Shown: in pieces, positions 9,849-17,526 of the stretch | Layout: every line of letters begins with the position of its first letter | Numbering within the stretch: the stretch's first letter is position 1 | Assembly: GCA_034660695.1 (NCBI GenBank) | Contig: JAYEJS010000020.1 | Coordinates: 1 to 46,800 of the forward strand | Length of the DNA stretch: 46,800 nucleotides | Reading direction: 5' to 3' | DNA from: Candidatus Thermoplasmatota archaeon | GTDB taxonomy: Archaea; Thermoplasmatota; E2; UBA202; DSCA01 | The notes under the pieces: generated by a model | Told to the model about the DNA's origin: nothing | Databases searched by the model: none | The model's input: the letters and a program-made list of their open reading frames with translations, nothing else | Made by a program: the position numbers and the translations under genes

Positions 9849-10797
9849 TGCTAAAATTACGGATAAGATGAGAAATTTAAGGGATGGCTACAGCTCTGCA
9901 TTGATAAAACTTGGATACGCTAATGAAAATGTTGTTGTTCTGGATGCAGACCTTGCTCTCTCAACAAAGACAAAGCGTTTCGGTACAATTTTTCCGGAAA
10001 GATTCTTTGACTGTGGCATATCGGAAGCAAATATGATGGGTATGGCTGCTGGCCTTGCTACCTGCGGGAAAATATCATTTGCATCATCATTTGCGGTATT
10101 TGCAACGGGAAGGTGTTACGACCAGATAAGGCAGTCCATAGCATATCCGGAATTGAACGTAAAAATTGTTGCGACACATGCAGGCATATCTGTTGGCGGC
10201 GACGGAGCAAGCCATCAAATGCTGGAAGATATAGCATTGATGCGCGCCCTGCCAAACATGCGCGTGATTGCCCCAGCAGATGCAGTAGAGGTGGAAGATG
10301 TCATACCTGCCATTGCAGCTGAGCCAGGACCATTTTATGTAAGGATGGGGAGGGCAGACACTCCCATAATTTTCAGAAGGCATATGAAATTCAGGGTGGG
10401 GAAAGCAAAATTGTTGAGGGGAGGAAATGATATCACCATAATATCGACTGGAACGATGACAGCCGAGGCTTTGAAAGCGTATGAATTGCTGAGGAAAGAC
10501 GGTGTTGAGGCGAGAGTAATTCATATGCCCACTGTAAAACCCGTAGATAAAAGGGAGGTAATGAAGGCAGCTAAGGATACTGGTTGCATAATTACATGCG
10601 AGGAACATTCGGTAATTGGGGGGCTGGGGGGAGCTGTTGCAAGGGCTATGGGAGATAACCCCGTTCCAATGAAAAGAATAGGCATTCATGATGTATTCGG
10701 TGAATCGGGAGATGCATGGGAACTCATGGAAAAGTATGGCTTAACGGCAGAAAATATAGCAAAAACAGCAAAGAAGTTGATAAAGGAGAGAAAATGA
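9841..10797 (+). CDS. Transketolase, C-terminal (pyrimidine-binding and C domain) subunit
   Basis: A 318-residue partner of the preceding chain. The pyrimidine-binding domain holds the conserved glutamate in FDCGISEANMMGMAAGLA, which activates the thiamine ring. VGGDGASHQMLEDIALMR and PADAVEVEDVI follow, as in transketolase and related C-terminal subunits. The last 130 residues form the transketolase C domain (ITCEEHSVIGGLGGAVA). The ATG overlaps the end of the N-terminal subunit gene. Its own stop overlaps the ATG of the transaldolase gene (ATGA), so the three genes form one tightly coupled operon for pentose-phosphate interconversion. Confidence 0.93.
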   Translation: MVDAKITDKMRNLRDGYSSALIKLGYANENVVVLDADLALSTKTKRFGTIFPERFFDCGISEANMMGMAAGLATCGKISFASSFAVFATGRCYDQIRQSIAYPELNVKIVATHAGISVGGDGASHQMLEDIALMRALPNMRVIAPADAVEVEDVIPAIAAEPGPFYVRMGRADTPIIFRRHMKFRVGKAKLLRGGNDITIISTGTMTAEALKAYELLRKDGVEARVIHMPTVKPVDKREVMKAAKDTGCIITCEEHSVIGGLGGAVARAMGDNPVPMKRIGIHDVFGESGDAWELMEKYGLTAENIAKTAKKLIKERK

Positions 10798-11672
10798 AAA
10801 TATTTATCGATACAGCAGACCTGAACGAGATAAAAGAGGCGTATTCATGGGGAATCGTTGATGGTGTAACGACCAATCCTTCCCTTATAAAAAAGGCGGT
10901 TGGTAAACTGAAGGGCAAAGGAAAGGCTGTTACGATGGAGGAATACATCAAAGAAATATGCCTTGCCGTCGACGGGCCTGTAAGCCTGGAAGTTAAGGGA
11001 ACAGAGGCTAAAGGAATTATAAAAGAGGCTGAATTATTATATGAAAAATTTAACCCGGTAAATAACAACGTTGTCATCAAAGTGCCGGTCAATACCGCCA
11101 TGGATAGGCAAGACGAAAACTTTGAGGGGGTAAAGGCGATAAAATGGCTTGAGAGCAGGAGAATTCCAACGAATGCAACCCTTGTAATGACGGCTGAACA
11201 GGCATTGATGGCAGCTAAAGCCGGAGCAAGTTATGCAAGCCCTTTTTTGGGAAGAGTAGACGATTATATAAGAAAAAATATGGGTATTGAATTTGAAAAA
11301 GGGGATTATCATAACGCCGCCATCATAAAAAAAATCGAGGAAAGAAGAATAGGCGAAAAGATGAAAAGCGGTACATCACAACTGTATCGAAAATTAAGCA
11401 GCCTTGAATGTAATGACAGGGGCATGTACAGCGGCGTAGAACTCGTGGAAAGCATCACAAAGATATACAGGGCATATGGATTCAAGACAAAAATCATCGC
11501 AGCGAGCATAAGAAATGCCCGCCAGGCGAGGGAGGGGGCGGAACTGGGCGTAGATATTGCCACGATTCCTTTCAACGTTATAAAGGATATGATGACGCAT
11601 TACAAAACAACGGAAGGAATGAAAAAATTTACAGATGATGTTGTTCCAGAATACAGGGCATTGTTTGAATAG
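10794..11672 (+). CDS. Transaldolase / fructose-6-phosphate aldolase family protein with insertion
   Basis: A class I aldolase of the small transaldolase family, 292 residues. It starts MKIFIDTADLNEIKEA, typical of the family, and the Schiff-base lysine is in VVIKVPVN (Lys96). TNPSLIKK and AGASYASPFLGRVDD are also conserved. Most members have about 215-225 residues. The excess is an inserted, charged helical segment between FLGRVDD (about residue 157) and GVELVE (about 214). After it the usual end resumes, with TKIIAASIRN and ATIPFNVIKDM. The start is the ATG in the ATGA overlap with the transketolase C gene, which removes a spurious 26-residue extension. The context shows a role in the pentose phosphate route; whether it acts as transaldolase or F6P aldolase cannot be told. 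Confidence 0.9.
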   Translation: MKIFIDTADLNEIKEAYSWGIVDGVTTNPSLIKKAVGKLKGKGKAVTMEEYIKEICLAVDGPVSLEVKGTEAKGIIKEAELLYEKFNPVNNNVVIKVPVNTAMDRQDENFEGVKAIKWLESRRIPTNATLVMTAEQALMAAKAGASYASPFLGRVDDYIRKNMGIEFEKGDYHNAAIIKKIEERRIGEKMKSGTSQLYRKLSSLECNDRGMYSGVELVESITKIYRAYGFKTKIIAASIRNARQAREGAELGVDIATIPFNVIKDMMTHYKTTEGMKKFTDDVVPEYRALFE

Positions 11673-11677
11673 GCGCT

Positions 11678-11845
11678 CTATTCTGTTGAATCCGCGCCCT
11701 TTCTTATTTTTACTATTTCATCCCTGAGGATATCCTTACAATATTCAGCAACGCTGGTATACCCCAGCTCAGGATTTTCTTCAATTATTCTTTTTATTGC
11801 ATCATGCATCCCTTTGGGTAGTGACACAGAGGTATGTTTTGTCAT
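11678..11845 (-). CDS. Ribbon-helix-helix (CopG/MetJ-type) regulator, 55 aa
   Basis: A small gene reading MTKHTSVSLPKGMHDAIKR at its start and ending in RKGADSTE. The N-terminal strand (HTSVSLP) followed by two helices with GYTSVAEYCKDILRDE between and after them is the ribbon-helix-helix DNA-binding pattern, which works as a dimer. An in-frame ATG at 11854 would add three residues. The AATTTATATATT box at 11867-11880 on the minus strand places transcription start near 11848, so a leaderless start at 11845 is favoured. An inverted repeat lies just upstream of the promoter, so autoregulation is likely. It converges with the transaldolase gene with 5 bases between. No toxin partner is adjacent. 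Confidence 0.8.
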   Translation of the reverse strand: MTKHTSVSLPKGMHDAIKRIIEENPELGYTSVAEYCKDILRDEIVKIRKGADSTE

Positions 11846-11888
11846 GTTAGACATAATTATGCAATAGGAATATATAAATTGTCATGCC

Positions 11889-11914
11889 AGAACAATTTTG
11901 TTCTCACAGAACAA
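11889..11914. promoter_or_regulatory. Candidate operator: inverted repeat plus third half-site
   Basis: AGAACAA and TTGTTCT form a perfect 7-base inverted repeat with a 2-base spacer at 11889-11904, and a third copy of AGAACAA follows at 11908-11914. The repeats lie 9 bases beyond the TATA box of the ribbon-helix-helix gene and within the divergent promoter region of the secreted-protein gene at 12026. Short direct and inverted half-sites are what ribbon-helix-helix dimers bind. Binding by the neighbouring regulator is inferred. Confidence 0.5.
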
Positions 11915-12025
11915 CAAAACCAGTCTTGTAAAGTTTGTAAAAAGTAATTTTAATATATATATATCATAAAATTGTTATAAGTAACATTTAAATAGCGATT
12001 TTGCATTAACATTATTGGTGAAAGA

Positions 12026-13036
12026 ATGAATGGGAAATTGAAAATAAATAAAATGGCCGGGGCAATTCTTGTGGTAGGTATACTGATGGCGGCAGGTTTT
12101 GTTACTCCAGCTTTAGCAAAAGACCAAGACAATGGTGGCGAGGAAGAGAACACTTTAAAGGAAGCGAGAAGTTTACTGCAAGGATGGAGAGATAAGTTGG
12201 CAACAGAAGGTGCTACTGCAGAGGAAGTAAAAGAAGTTATAGGAAAAATGGAGGATTATAAACAAAGTCTGGAAAAAGAAGCAAAAAATATGGCAGAATT
12301 GGATAACATAAATTTTCAAGAAATGGGCAGGGCATGCGAAGTAGTAAATGAGCTAGACGCTCGAATAGAATGGGAAAAATATTTTTTGGAGGAGTGCAAA
12401 AAAGCACAGAAGGAATATAGAGAAGCGGGAGAAAAATTTAACGTGGAAAATTTAAATCCCTTATCGATCATGACTGTTTATCCCACTGGCGGATGGAAAA
12501 AAACGAAACGAACAAGCGGTACTGGGGGTGTATATGAAGCAGATTATAATGTAAATCAGAGGAAAGGATATGCATTTTCACGTTCTGATAACTACAACTC
12601 AGGATATGGTAAATCTGCACTTTACTGGGAAACTTGGTGGTCAGCCATACCGTTACACTGGCAGGTACAATATAATGGCCAGTATTGGGGATATAGTAGT
12701 GGACATATCACATTTGCAGGATGGCCCCCTCTAGGATGGAATATGGGAAAAGTTGATATAACCTATTATGTTTGGGATACTTATAATGGTATAAAAGTAA
12801 GGGAAACAAGATTTGACGGTTATATAGCCAATTCACTTAATATGCAGTATCACGGAAATAGTTTCCATCCAACAACAGACTTTTGGCTTGGGAACAACCG
12901 CATTGAAAAATGGGAGATAGGTGTTAATTTTAAGGCAGACAGCCTTGCATGGGGTTTAGCGGATATGACTGTTAACCACTACCTTCCTCCTAACATGTGC
13001 TGGCAGTTGAACTCTATACAGATTACAACACTTTAA
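12026..13036 (+). CDS. Secreted protein of unknown function with helical N-terminal half
   Basis: A 336-residue exported protein. The signal peptide is clear: Lys-rich start, hydrophobic core AILVVGILMAAGFV, and a TPALAKD-type cleavage site at about residue 32. Residues about 35-135 are charged and helical (a probable coiled coil). From about 145 the sequence becomes aromatic and Gly/Tyr/Trp-rich (YWETWWSAIPLHWQVQYNGQYW), which suggests a beta-sandwich. It resembles no family I know. A CATTTAAATAG box lies about 35 bases upstream, and GGTGAAAG directly precedes the ATG. The divergent ribbon-helix-helix gene and its inverted repeat share the upstream region, so co-regulation is possible. Confidence 0.75.
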   Translation: MNGKLKINKMAGAILVVGILMAAGFVTPALAKDQDNGGEEENTLKEARSLLQGWRDKLATEGATAEEVKEVIGKMEDYKQSLEKEAKNMAELDNINFQEMGRACEVVNELDARIEWEKYFLEECKKAQKEYREAGEKFNVENLNPLSIMTVYPTGGWKKTKRTSGTGGVYEADYNVNQRKGYAFSRSDNYNSGYGKSALYWETWWSAIPLHWQVQYNGQYWGYSSGHITFAGWPPLGWNMGKVDITYYVWDTYNGIKVRETRFDGYIANSLNMQYHGNSFHPTTDFWLGNNRIEKWEIGVNFKADSLAWGLADMTVNHYLPPNMCWQLNSIQITTL

Positions 13037-13107
13037 CTTTGATTACATCTCTTTCTCTCTTTTAATTTTTATAAATCTTTAAATTAGAACAAAGGTTTAT
13101 TAAAACG

Positions 13108-13845
13108 ATGAAAAAAATAACAGCTATTTGTGTTGTGGCAATATGTGTCTTTCCCTTGGTTAATGCATCTACCCTTGAAAAGCCAGAGTGGAAAGAGGGG
13201 GATTATTGGCAGTATGCAATGGGAATGGTTGGAACTGAAGGCGAAAAAATGGCATCGACGACCATTTTGGGGGTGGAAAATATTACAATTGGTAATACCA
13301 CTTACCACTGCATAGTTGCAAGACAAAAGGATAATGCATCAGAAAATTTGGTGTATTATGATGAAGAAAGTTTGGCCTTTGTAAAAGAAACAATTTATAG
13401 TAATGAAACTAACAAAACCGAAGAAAAAATTTATGATCCGCCTCTCTCTCTTTTCCAATACCCAATATTTATCGGAAAGAAATGGAATACAACAATTGAA
13501 TGGATGAATACTTCTACAACTATACAGCTTGAATGTAACGGAAAAAAGGAGATATCAACAAGAGCAGGTAAATTTGATTGTTATGTTATAAAAGCGAATT
13601 ATGGCCCCAACGAGACCGTCAATCCTTATTTTTATCAAGTTCTTTATACCTCAGGCATGGTGGGAAATATTGCGAAGGCAGAAAGTTATGCAAATGGTAC
13701 CCTTGTGGCCTATACAGAATTATTGTCTTTTCATTATAATGCCTGCCCTAAAGAGCAGCAGAATTATGCAATTATACTACTATTAATTGCCATTGTTATC
13801 TTTATTTCATTGCTTGTTTTATACAAATTTAAACGTAATAGGTAA
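13108..13845 (+). CDS. Membrane-anchored extracellular protein of unknown function
   Basis: A 245-residue protein with a signal peptide (ITAICVVAICVFPLVNAS), an extracellular beta-rich domain and a C-terminal membrane helix at about residues 218-238, followed by the short basic tail KFKRNR. The ectodomain begins KPEWKEGDYWQYAMGM, a pattern common in archaeal surface proteins of unknown role, and contains several N-x-S/T sequons (NTT, NET, NTS) that could be N-glycosylated. The topology is type I. A TTTTTATAAATC box lies about 35 bases upstream of the ATG and gives the gene its own promoter. Confidence 0.7.
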   Translation: MKKITAICVVAICVFPLVNASTLEKPEWKEGDYWQYAMGMVGTEGEKMASTTILGVENITIGNTTYHCIVARQKDNASENLVYYDEESLAFVKETIYSNETNKTEEKIYDPPLSLFQYPIFIGKKWNTTIEWMNTSTTIQLECNGKKEISTRAGKFDCYVIKANYGPNETVNPYFYQVLYTSGMVGNIAKAESYANGTLVAYTELLSFHYNACPKEQQNYAIILLLIAIVIFISLLVLYKFKRNR

Positions 13846-13969
13846 GAGATATGTATAGTAATCCTTGCTCTTTGCCAAATATTAAAATGGAGGAAGTTAA
13901 TTTGTAAAAACAATTATTTGACTAAACCAAAAATAGGAATACATATCTACATCTATCCCATTCTTTTTT

Positions 13970-14740
13970 ATGCCTCTGCGTATATGTACCATTGACGAAA
14001 TCGTTGAAAATACCCCAATTCACAAAACATTTTATTTTGAGGATGAGGAATGCAGGAAGGCAAAGCCTGGGCAGTTTGTAATGGTCTGGATTCCTGGGGT
14101 GGACGAAATGCCCGTGTCTCTTTCCTTTATACAAGAAAAACAGGCCGTCACCGTTGAAGTCAAAGGAGAGGGGACAAAAAAAATGCATGAAACGAAAGTG
14201 GGAGATAAAATAGGGATAAGAGGGCCGTATGGAAACGGCTTCTCCACCCATGGTAATAAACTTTTATTCGTTGCGGGAGGCACAGGCATTGCCCCTCTGC
14301 TTCCATTAATAAAAATGGTGGAGGGCGAGAAAACCGTGATTCTGGGTGCCCGCACCTCCTCGCTTTTACTTTTTGAGAAAGAACTGAAAGATATGGGCGT
14401 GAAATTGTACATATCCACGGATGACGGTTCCAAAGGGCATCAAGGTTTTGCCACGGATATATTTGAGAATTTAATTGAAGAGGATTTTGACACGGTTTAT
14501 ACATGTGGGCCAGAGACAATGATGAAAAAAGTGCTTGGTTTATGTCTCAAAAAAAATGTACCGATGCAGGCAAGCCTTGAACGGTATATGAAATGCGGAA
14601 TTGGCATATGCGATTCCTGTTCCATTGACGGTTATCACGTCTGCAAGGATGGTCCTGTTTTTAGCGGGGATATCCTTAAAAAAATGGGTGAATTTGGGAA
14701 GTGGAAAAGAAAGCCGTCTGGAAGAAAAGAGTCCATATGA
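13970..14740 (+). CDS. pyrK: Dihydroorotate dehydrogenase electron transfer subunit (PyrK-like)
   Basis: A 256-residue iron-sulfur flavoprotein of the PyrK type, which passes electrons from dihydroorotate dehydrogenase to NAD. The FAD domain fills residues 1-95 (KPGQFVMVWIPGVDEMPVSLS, RGPYGNGF). The NAD part has GGTGIAPLLPL at 103-113 and TCGPETMM at 178-185. The [2Fe-2S] ligands are Cys209, Cys214, Cys217 and Cys225 in YMKCGIGICDSC and HVCKDGPVF. The FAD-binding arginine of the usual RPxS motif is replaced by Met (MPVS). PyrD is normally adjacent but is not in this window, so the physiological partner cannot be confirmed. Other ferredoxin-reductase-like uses of the fold are possible. Confidence 0.85.
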   Translation: MPLRICTIDEIVENTPIHKTFYFEDEECRKAKPGQFVMVWIPGVDEMPVSLSFIQEKQAVTVEVKGEGTKKMHETKVGDKIGIRGPYGNGFSTHGNKLLFVAGGTGIAPLLPLIKMVEGEKTVILGARTSSLLLFEKELKDMGVKLYISTDDGSKGHQGFATDIFENLIEEDFDTVYTCGPETMMKKVLGLCLKKNVPMQASLERYMKCGIGICDSCSIDGYHVCKDGPVFSGDILKKMGEFGKWKRKPSGRKESI

Positions 14741-14935
14741 TTACTTGCCATATGTCTCAATAAATTTTTCCAACGAGCGGTCATATGTTCTTTCCACATC
14801 TTTTGGAAAAAGACAGGCTGGCAGCTCTCGCCTGCTCCAGTGATAGCGTATGCACTCGCAGCACATGCCTTTTCTGTTGCACACTTCCCATGTGCACGGG
14901 CAACTTTTCAAGTTTTCCTCTTTTTTGCATTCCAT
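14741..14935 (-). CDS. Small cysteine-rich protein (DUF6485-like)
   Basis: A 64-residue protein whose first half holds eight cysteines in the order C-x8-C-x-C-x4-C-x5-CC-x-C, followed by IRYH and LPACLFP. This pattern matches the small DUF6485 family, which is seen next to varied metabolic genes in anaerobes and probably binds zinc or an iron-sulfur cluster. No function is known. The stop codon abuts the stop of pyrK (convergent, no gap). The start is the ATG at 14935. The Nudix gene lies 20 bases upstream on the same strand, so the two are probably co-transcribed. Confidence 0.7.
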   Translation of the reverse strand: MECKKEENLKSCPCTWEVCNRKGMCCECIRYHWSRRELPACLFPKDVERTYDRSLEKFIETYGK

Positions 14936-14955
14936 GGATGTAAAAGGAAAAAAGA

Positions 14956-15351
14956 TTAAGAAGTTTTGTGTACGGCGTCCCGCACTATCTGCGCATGGTC
15001 AAATGCCAGGGGTGGCAATGCATTCAAATCAAAGAATTTTGTGTCGGATGCATCATCTCCTCCTTTGGGCAATCCTTTTTTGACCGAAAGAAGATAAGCA
15101 ATTGACACTGTATGCCCTCTTGGGTCCCTATCAGGGTCTGAATAAACTCCCAGCAGTGATTGCACGGTAGTTTCAAGCCCTGTCTCCTCCTTCACCTCTC
15201 TCACCACCGCCTCCTCTACCGTTTCGCCATATTCGACGAAGCCGCCCGGCAATGCCCACCGCCCTTTGAATGGGTCATTTTTTCTCTTTATCAGCAGAAT
15301 TTTTTTGTCTTTGATTACCACACCGTCAACCGTGAGTTTTGGAGATTTCAT
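14956..15351 (-). CDS. Nudix hydrolase (ADP-ribose pyrophosphatase-like)
   Basis: A 131-residue Nudix protein. The Nudix box G-x5-E-x7-REVKEETGL runs from Gly37 to Leu59 without change, giving the Mg-binding helix that splits nucleoside diphosphates linked to another moiety. WALPGGFVEYGE directly before it and the segment GVYSDPDRDPRGHTVSIAYL after it are typical of the ADP-ribose pyrophosphatase branch. The substrate is inferred, not certain. An in-frame TTG lies at 15360, but a TTTTTATTT box near 15376-15388 puts transcription start close to 15356, so the ATG at 15351 is the better, leaderless start. Confidence 0.9.
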   Translation of the reverse strand: MKSPKLTVDGVVIKDKKILLIKRKNDPFKGRWALPGGFVEYGETVEEAVVREVKEETGLETTVQSLLGVYSDPDRDPRGHTVSIAYLLSVKKGLPKGGDDASDTKFFDLNALPPLAFDHAQIVRDAVHKTS

Positions 15352-15524
15352 GGTATGCAATTATCTTGGCAAATAAAAATGCAACCCCTGTTATTTGAGT
15401 AAGCAAAGACTGCAGTCAAAAACTCTATAGTTCTATACTTTTGTTCTTATTAGATTATACTATACTAAACTATGCAACAAATGAAAAGTTTAAGAACCAA
15501 ATCGCGATACCATTATGTGAGAAA

Positions 15525-15980
15525 ATGCCCGTAATAAGAATATCGGAAGAGCTTTATGGGACTATAGGGAAATTGGGATATGGCCACGAAAAGGTAGAAG
15601 ATATCTTGTGGCGAATATTAAAATACACAGATATAACAAGACTAATAGAAGATCTGACAAAGGACAGAGCAATCTCTATAGAGCCACCTGTAAAAGAGTA
15701 TAAGGGGGGCAAAAAAATCTTGGGGAAAAATAAACTGGATAAATTACTTATAGGGATAAAATTGCGACATAAATTCAGAGATAAGTTCGGAGATGGGAGA
15801 ATTGTTTATGCTACGGTAAAGGATGGCTATATCCTTTTCGAGGGAGAAAAATACTCATCTCTATCAGCTGCTGGTTCTAAAGCAGCGGGATATTTAGTTA
15901 ATGGGTGGAAGTTCTGGGAATACTATGATGAAGATGCAGGGGGATGGAGAAAAGTAGATGAATTCAGGAAGAGTGAATGA
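15525..15980 (+). CDS. RAMA/DUF2924-like domain protein with antitoxin-like N-terminus
   Basis: A 151-residue protein of two parts. The N-terminal 40 residues (MPVIRISEELYGTIGKLGY) resemble the strand-helix-helix starts of archaeal VapB-like or DUF7557-like proteins. The last 65 residues read IVYATVKDGYILFEGEKYSS, then LSAAGSKAAGYLVNGWKFWEY. This is the pattern of the small RAMA/DUF2924 beta-alpha domain found with restriction-modification and mobile elements and thought to bind modified DNA. The open frame extends upstream to 15441, but residues before MPVIRIS fit no domain and GTGAGAAA precedes this ATG. The gene stands just before the operon that ends in mre11-rad50 but has 130 bases between, with a separate promoter. 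Confidence 0.65.
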   Translation: MPVIRISEELYGTIGKLGYGHEKVEDILWRILKYTDITRLIEDLTKDRAISIEPPVKEYKGGKKILGKNKLDKLLIGIKLRHKFRDKFGDGRIVYATVKDGYILFEGEKYSSLSAAGSKAAGYLVNGWKFWEYYDEDAGGWRKVDEFRKSE

Positions 15981-16070
15981 AAAAATTTGTAAAGCGTTTT
16001 CCCGAGCTTGTATATTTGGTATATTAAATATATTATAGATAAATAGTATAATAAAGATAAAAAAGATAAA

Positions 16071-16080
16071 ATTTATATAT
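16071..16080 (+). promoter_or_regulatory. TATA box of the unknown-genes/mre11/rad50 operon
   Basis: ATTTATATAT lies in a very AT-rich stretch that follows the RAMA-like gene. An archaeal start point about 26 bases downstream falls near 16101, a few bases before the first ATG (16112). No other strong TATA element is seen between here and rad50, and gene junctions further on overlap or are short, which supports a single promoter for the whole block. Confidence 0.5.
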
Positions 16081-16111
16081 CCTAAACGTTATTCAGTATT
16101 GGTTGGATAAA

Positions 16112-16759
16112 ATGAATAAGAAAAAAGATGAAGAGAACGAACTTGAAAATAAAGAGCCTGAATTGAAAAATATTAAGGTTACAATGGCAGTAAAAAATTG
16201 GCTTGATGGACATGGGAATAAGGGCGAGACTTACGATCAGATATTGAGACGATATTTACTTCACGAGGGGAAACACAGTAATTTGGAGGATAAAATTGAA
16301 ACGTGTGCAAAGGAAAACAAGATAAACAAATGGAAAATCGGACCGAACAACTACCGTAATATTGCCGGATATATCTACAACATTGGCTATGAAAATGATG
16401 ATGTGGAGGTGACCATCCGAAAAGGTATTATGGGTATGGGTAACAACTGGCTTTGTTACACTGTGAATGGTGTAACATTTGCTAAGATAAGTCCACAGTG
16501 TGATAGTGTTTCCGTAGCATGGCTTGCTGAAATAGAAGGTAAATTAGTTTGGCGAGGTCCTTTCCCACTACGCAAAAGTGATGATTTCGATTTTCGTTTT
16601 TATAATGAATTTTCAGATGATATAAGGAAAGCTTACCGTCTTGCAAAAAGTATAGTAAACGGATTGGGGGATAGATATATTGCTCTTGTTAGTAAGATAA
16701 CAATGATAGAGGAATCCATTAGAAAACTTCAGGGTGAATTAAAAACAATAAAAAGGTGA
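16112..16759 (+). CDS. Unknown protein, first gene of the mre11-rad50 block
   Basis: A 215-residue protein. After a charged 25-residue start comes NIKVTMAVKNWLDGHGNKGETYDQILRRYL, which resembles the short strand-helix-helix module of archaeal VapB-like/DUF7557 proteins. The middle (about 65-165) is a mixed alpha/beta segment with no family I recognise (WLCYTVNGVTFAKISPQCDS). The end is a coiled coil (about 180-215). The track-long TTG start at 16103 is possible, but the ATG at 16112 is preferred. The stop TGA overlaps a GTG of the following gene. It is the first gene after the TTTATATA promoter. A DNA-binding or adaptor role is only a guess. Confidence 0.6.
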   Translation: MNKKKDEENELENKEPELKNIKVTMAVKNWLDGHGNKGETYDQILRRYLLHEGKHSNLEDKIETCAKENKINKWKIGPNNYRNIAGYIYNIGYENDDVEVTIRKGIMGMGNNWLCYTVNGVTFAKISPQCDSVSVAWLAEIEGKLVWRGPFPLRKSDDFDFRFYNEFSDDIRKAYRLAKSIVNGLGDRYIALVSKITMIEESIRKLQGELKTIKR

Positions 16760-16767
16760 AAAGTGAA

Positions 16768-17526
16768 ATGAAGGAAATAACATTAAAGGTTGTTGAAGCC
16801 CCTCCACAAGACGTGAGATCTGGAAGGGTAAGGTTATCTGAAAAGGTAGCAGCAGAACTTGATATATCCTACGGAAGTATTGTTGAAATAGAGGGTAGTA
16901 AAAGAACTGGTGCAGTGGTATGGAGAGCCCACCCGATAGATGAGGGAAAAGGAATAATCAGGATAGACAACTTCACTAGAAAGAACGCTGGAATTGAAAT
17001 AGGGGACAAGGTAATAGTTAGGAAAATAGTTCCCAAAACAGCAAAAAAAGTGGTAATGGCTCCGGCAATTTCTCAGGGGCAGAAAATCCAATTCAGGCAG
17101 GACATAGAACATTTAGTTAAAAGAGGACTGCTGAAGAGGCCCGTGAGTATGGGAGACACAATCGTTATACCCGGCATAGCTTTATTCGGGAATAGTTTAC
17201 CTTTCTCTGTGTGTTATACAAAACCAAGAGGAATTGTAGCTATTACAGGAGAAACAAATGTTGTTGTTAATAAGGAGCCTGTGGAATATCCATTCCAAGT
17301 ATCTGGGAAAGACGAAATTAAGATTTTGGAGAAATTTATCAAGGAAAACCCAAAATTAGATAAAAATGTAATAGTGGCAATACAACAATTAATTCCTATC
17401 ATAAAACGCTTAAAAGAAGTGAGGAAAGATGCAGAAAGAATAAAAAAGGATTCTATTGATTTATGCACCAGAATGGATATGCTATTAGAAACATTAGACT
17501 ATCCGGAGGATGATAAAGATGAATAG
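16768..17526 (+). CDS. Stand-alone Cdc48/VAT N-terminal domain protein without AAA ATPase
   Basis: A 252-residue protein whose first 170 residues align end to end with the N domain of Cdc48/p97/VAT. The double-psi barrel half is marked by VEAPPQDVRSGRVRLSEKVA, GSIVEIEG, GKGIIRIDNFTRKNAGIEIG and DKVIVRKI. The second (CDC48_2) half has KKVVMAPAISQGQKIQF, LLKRPVSMGDTIVIPGIAL and GETNVVV. In VAT the chain would then enter the D1 AAA module. Here it instead ends in about 80 residues of charged helix and no Walker motif exists. N domains bind substrates and cofactors, so this may be an adaptor or a competitor of the real Cdc48. The ATG at 16768 follows GGTGA; a GTG at 16756 overlapping the previous stop is an alternative. 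Confidence 0.85.
   Translation: MKEITLKVVEAPPQDVRSGRVRLSEKVAAELDISYGSIVEIEGSKRTGAVVWRAHPIDEGKGIIRIDNFTRKNAGIEIGDKVIVRKIVPKTAKKVVMAPAISQGQKIQFRQDIEHLVKRGLLKRPVSMGDTIVIPGIALFGNSLPFSVCYTKPRGIVAITGETNVVVNKEPVEYPFQVSGKDEIKILEKFIKENPKLDKNVIVAIQQLIPIIKRLKEVRKDAERIKKDSIDLCTRMDMLLETLDYPEDDKDE

Noticed and set aside
10087-10689. A 200-codon minus-strand open frame inside the transketolase C gene
   Set aside because: It is antisense to a clearly conserved protein, and its product is Cys/His/Tyr-rich with no domain; a codon-bias shadow.
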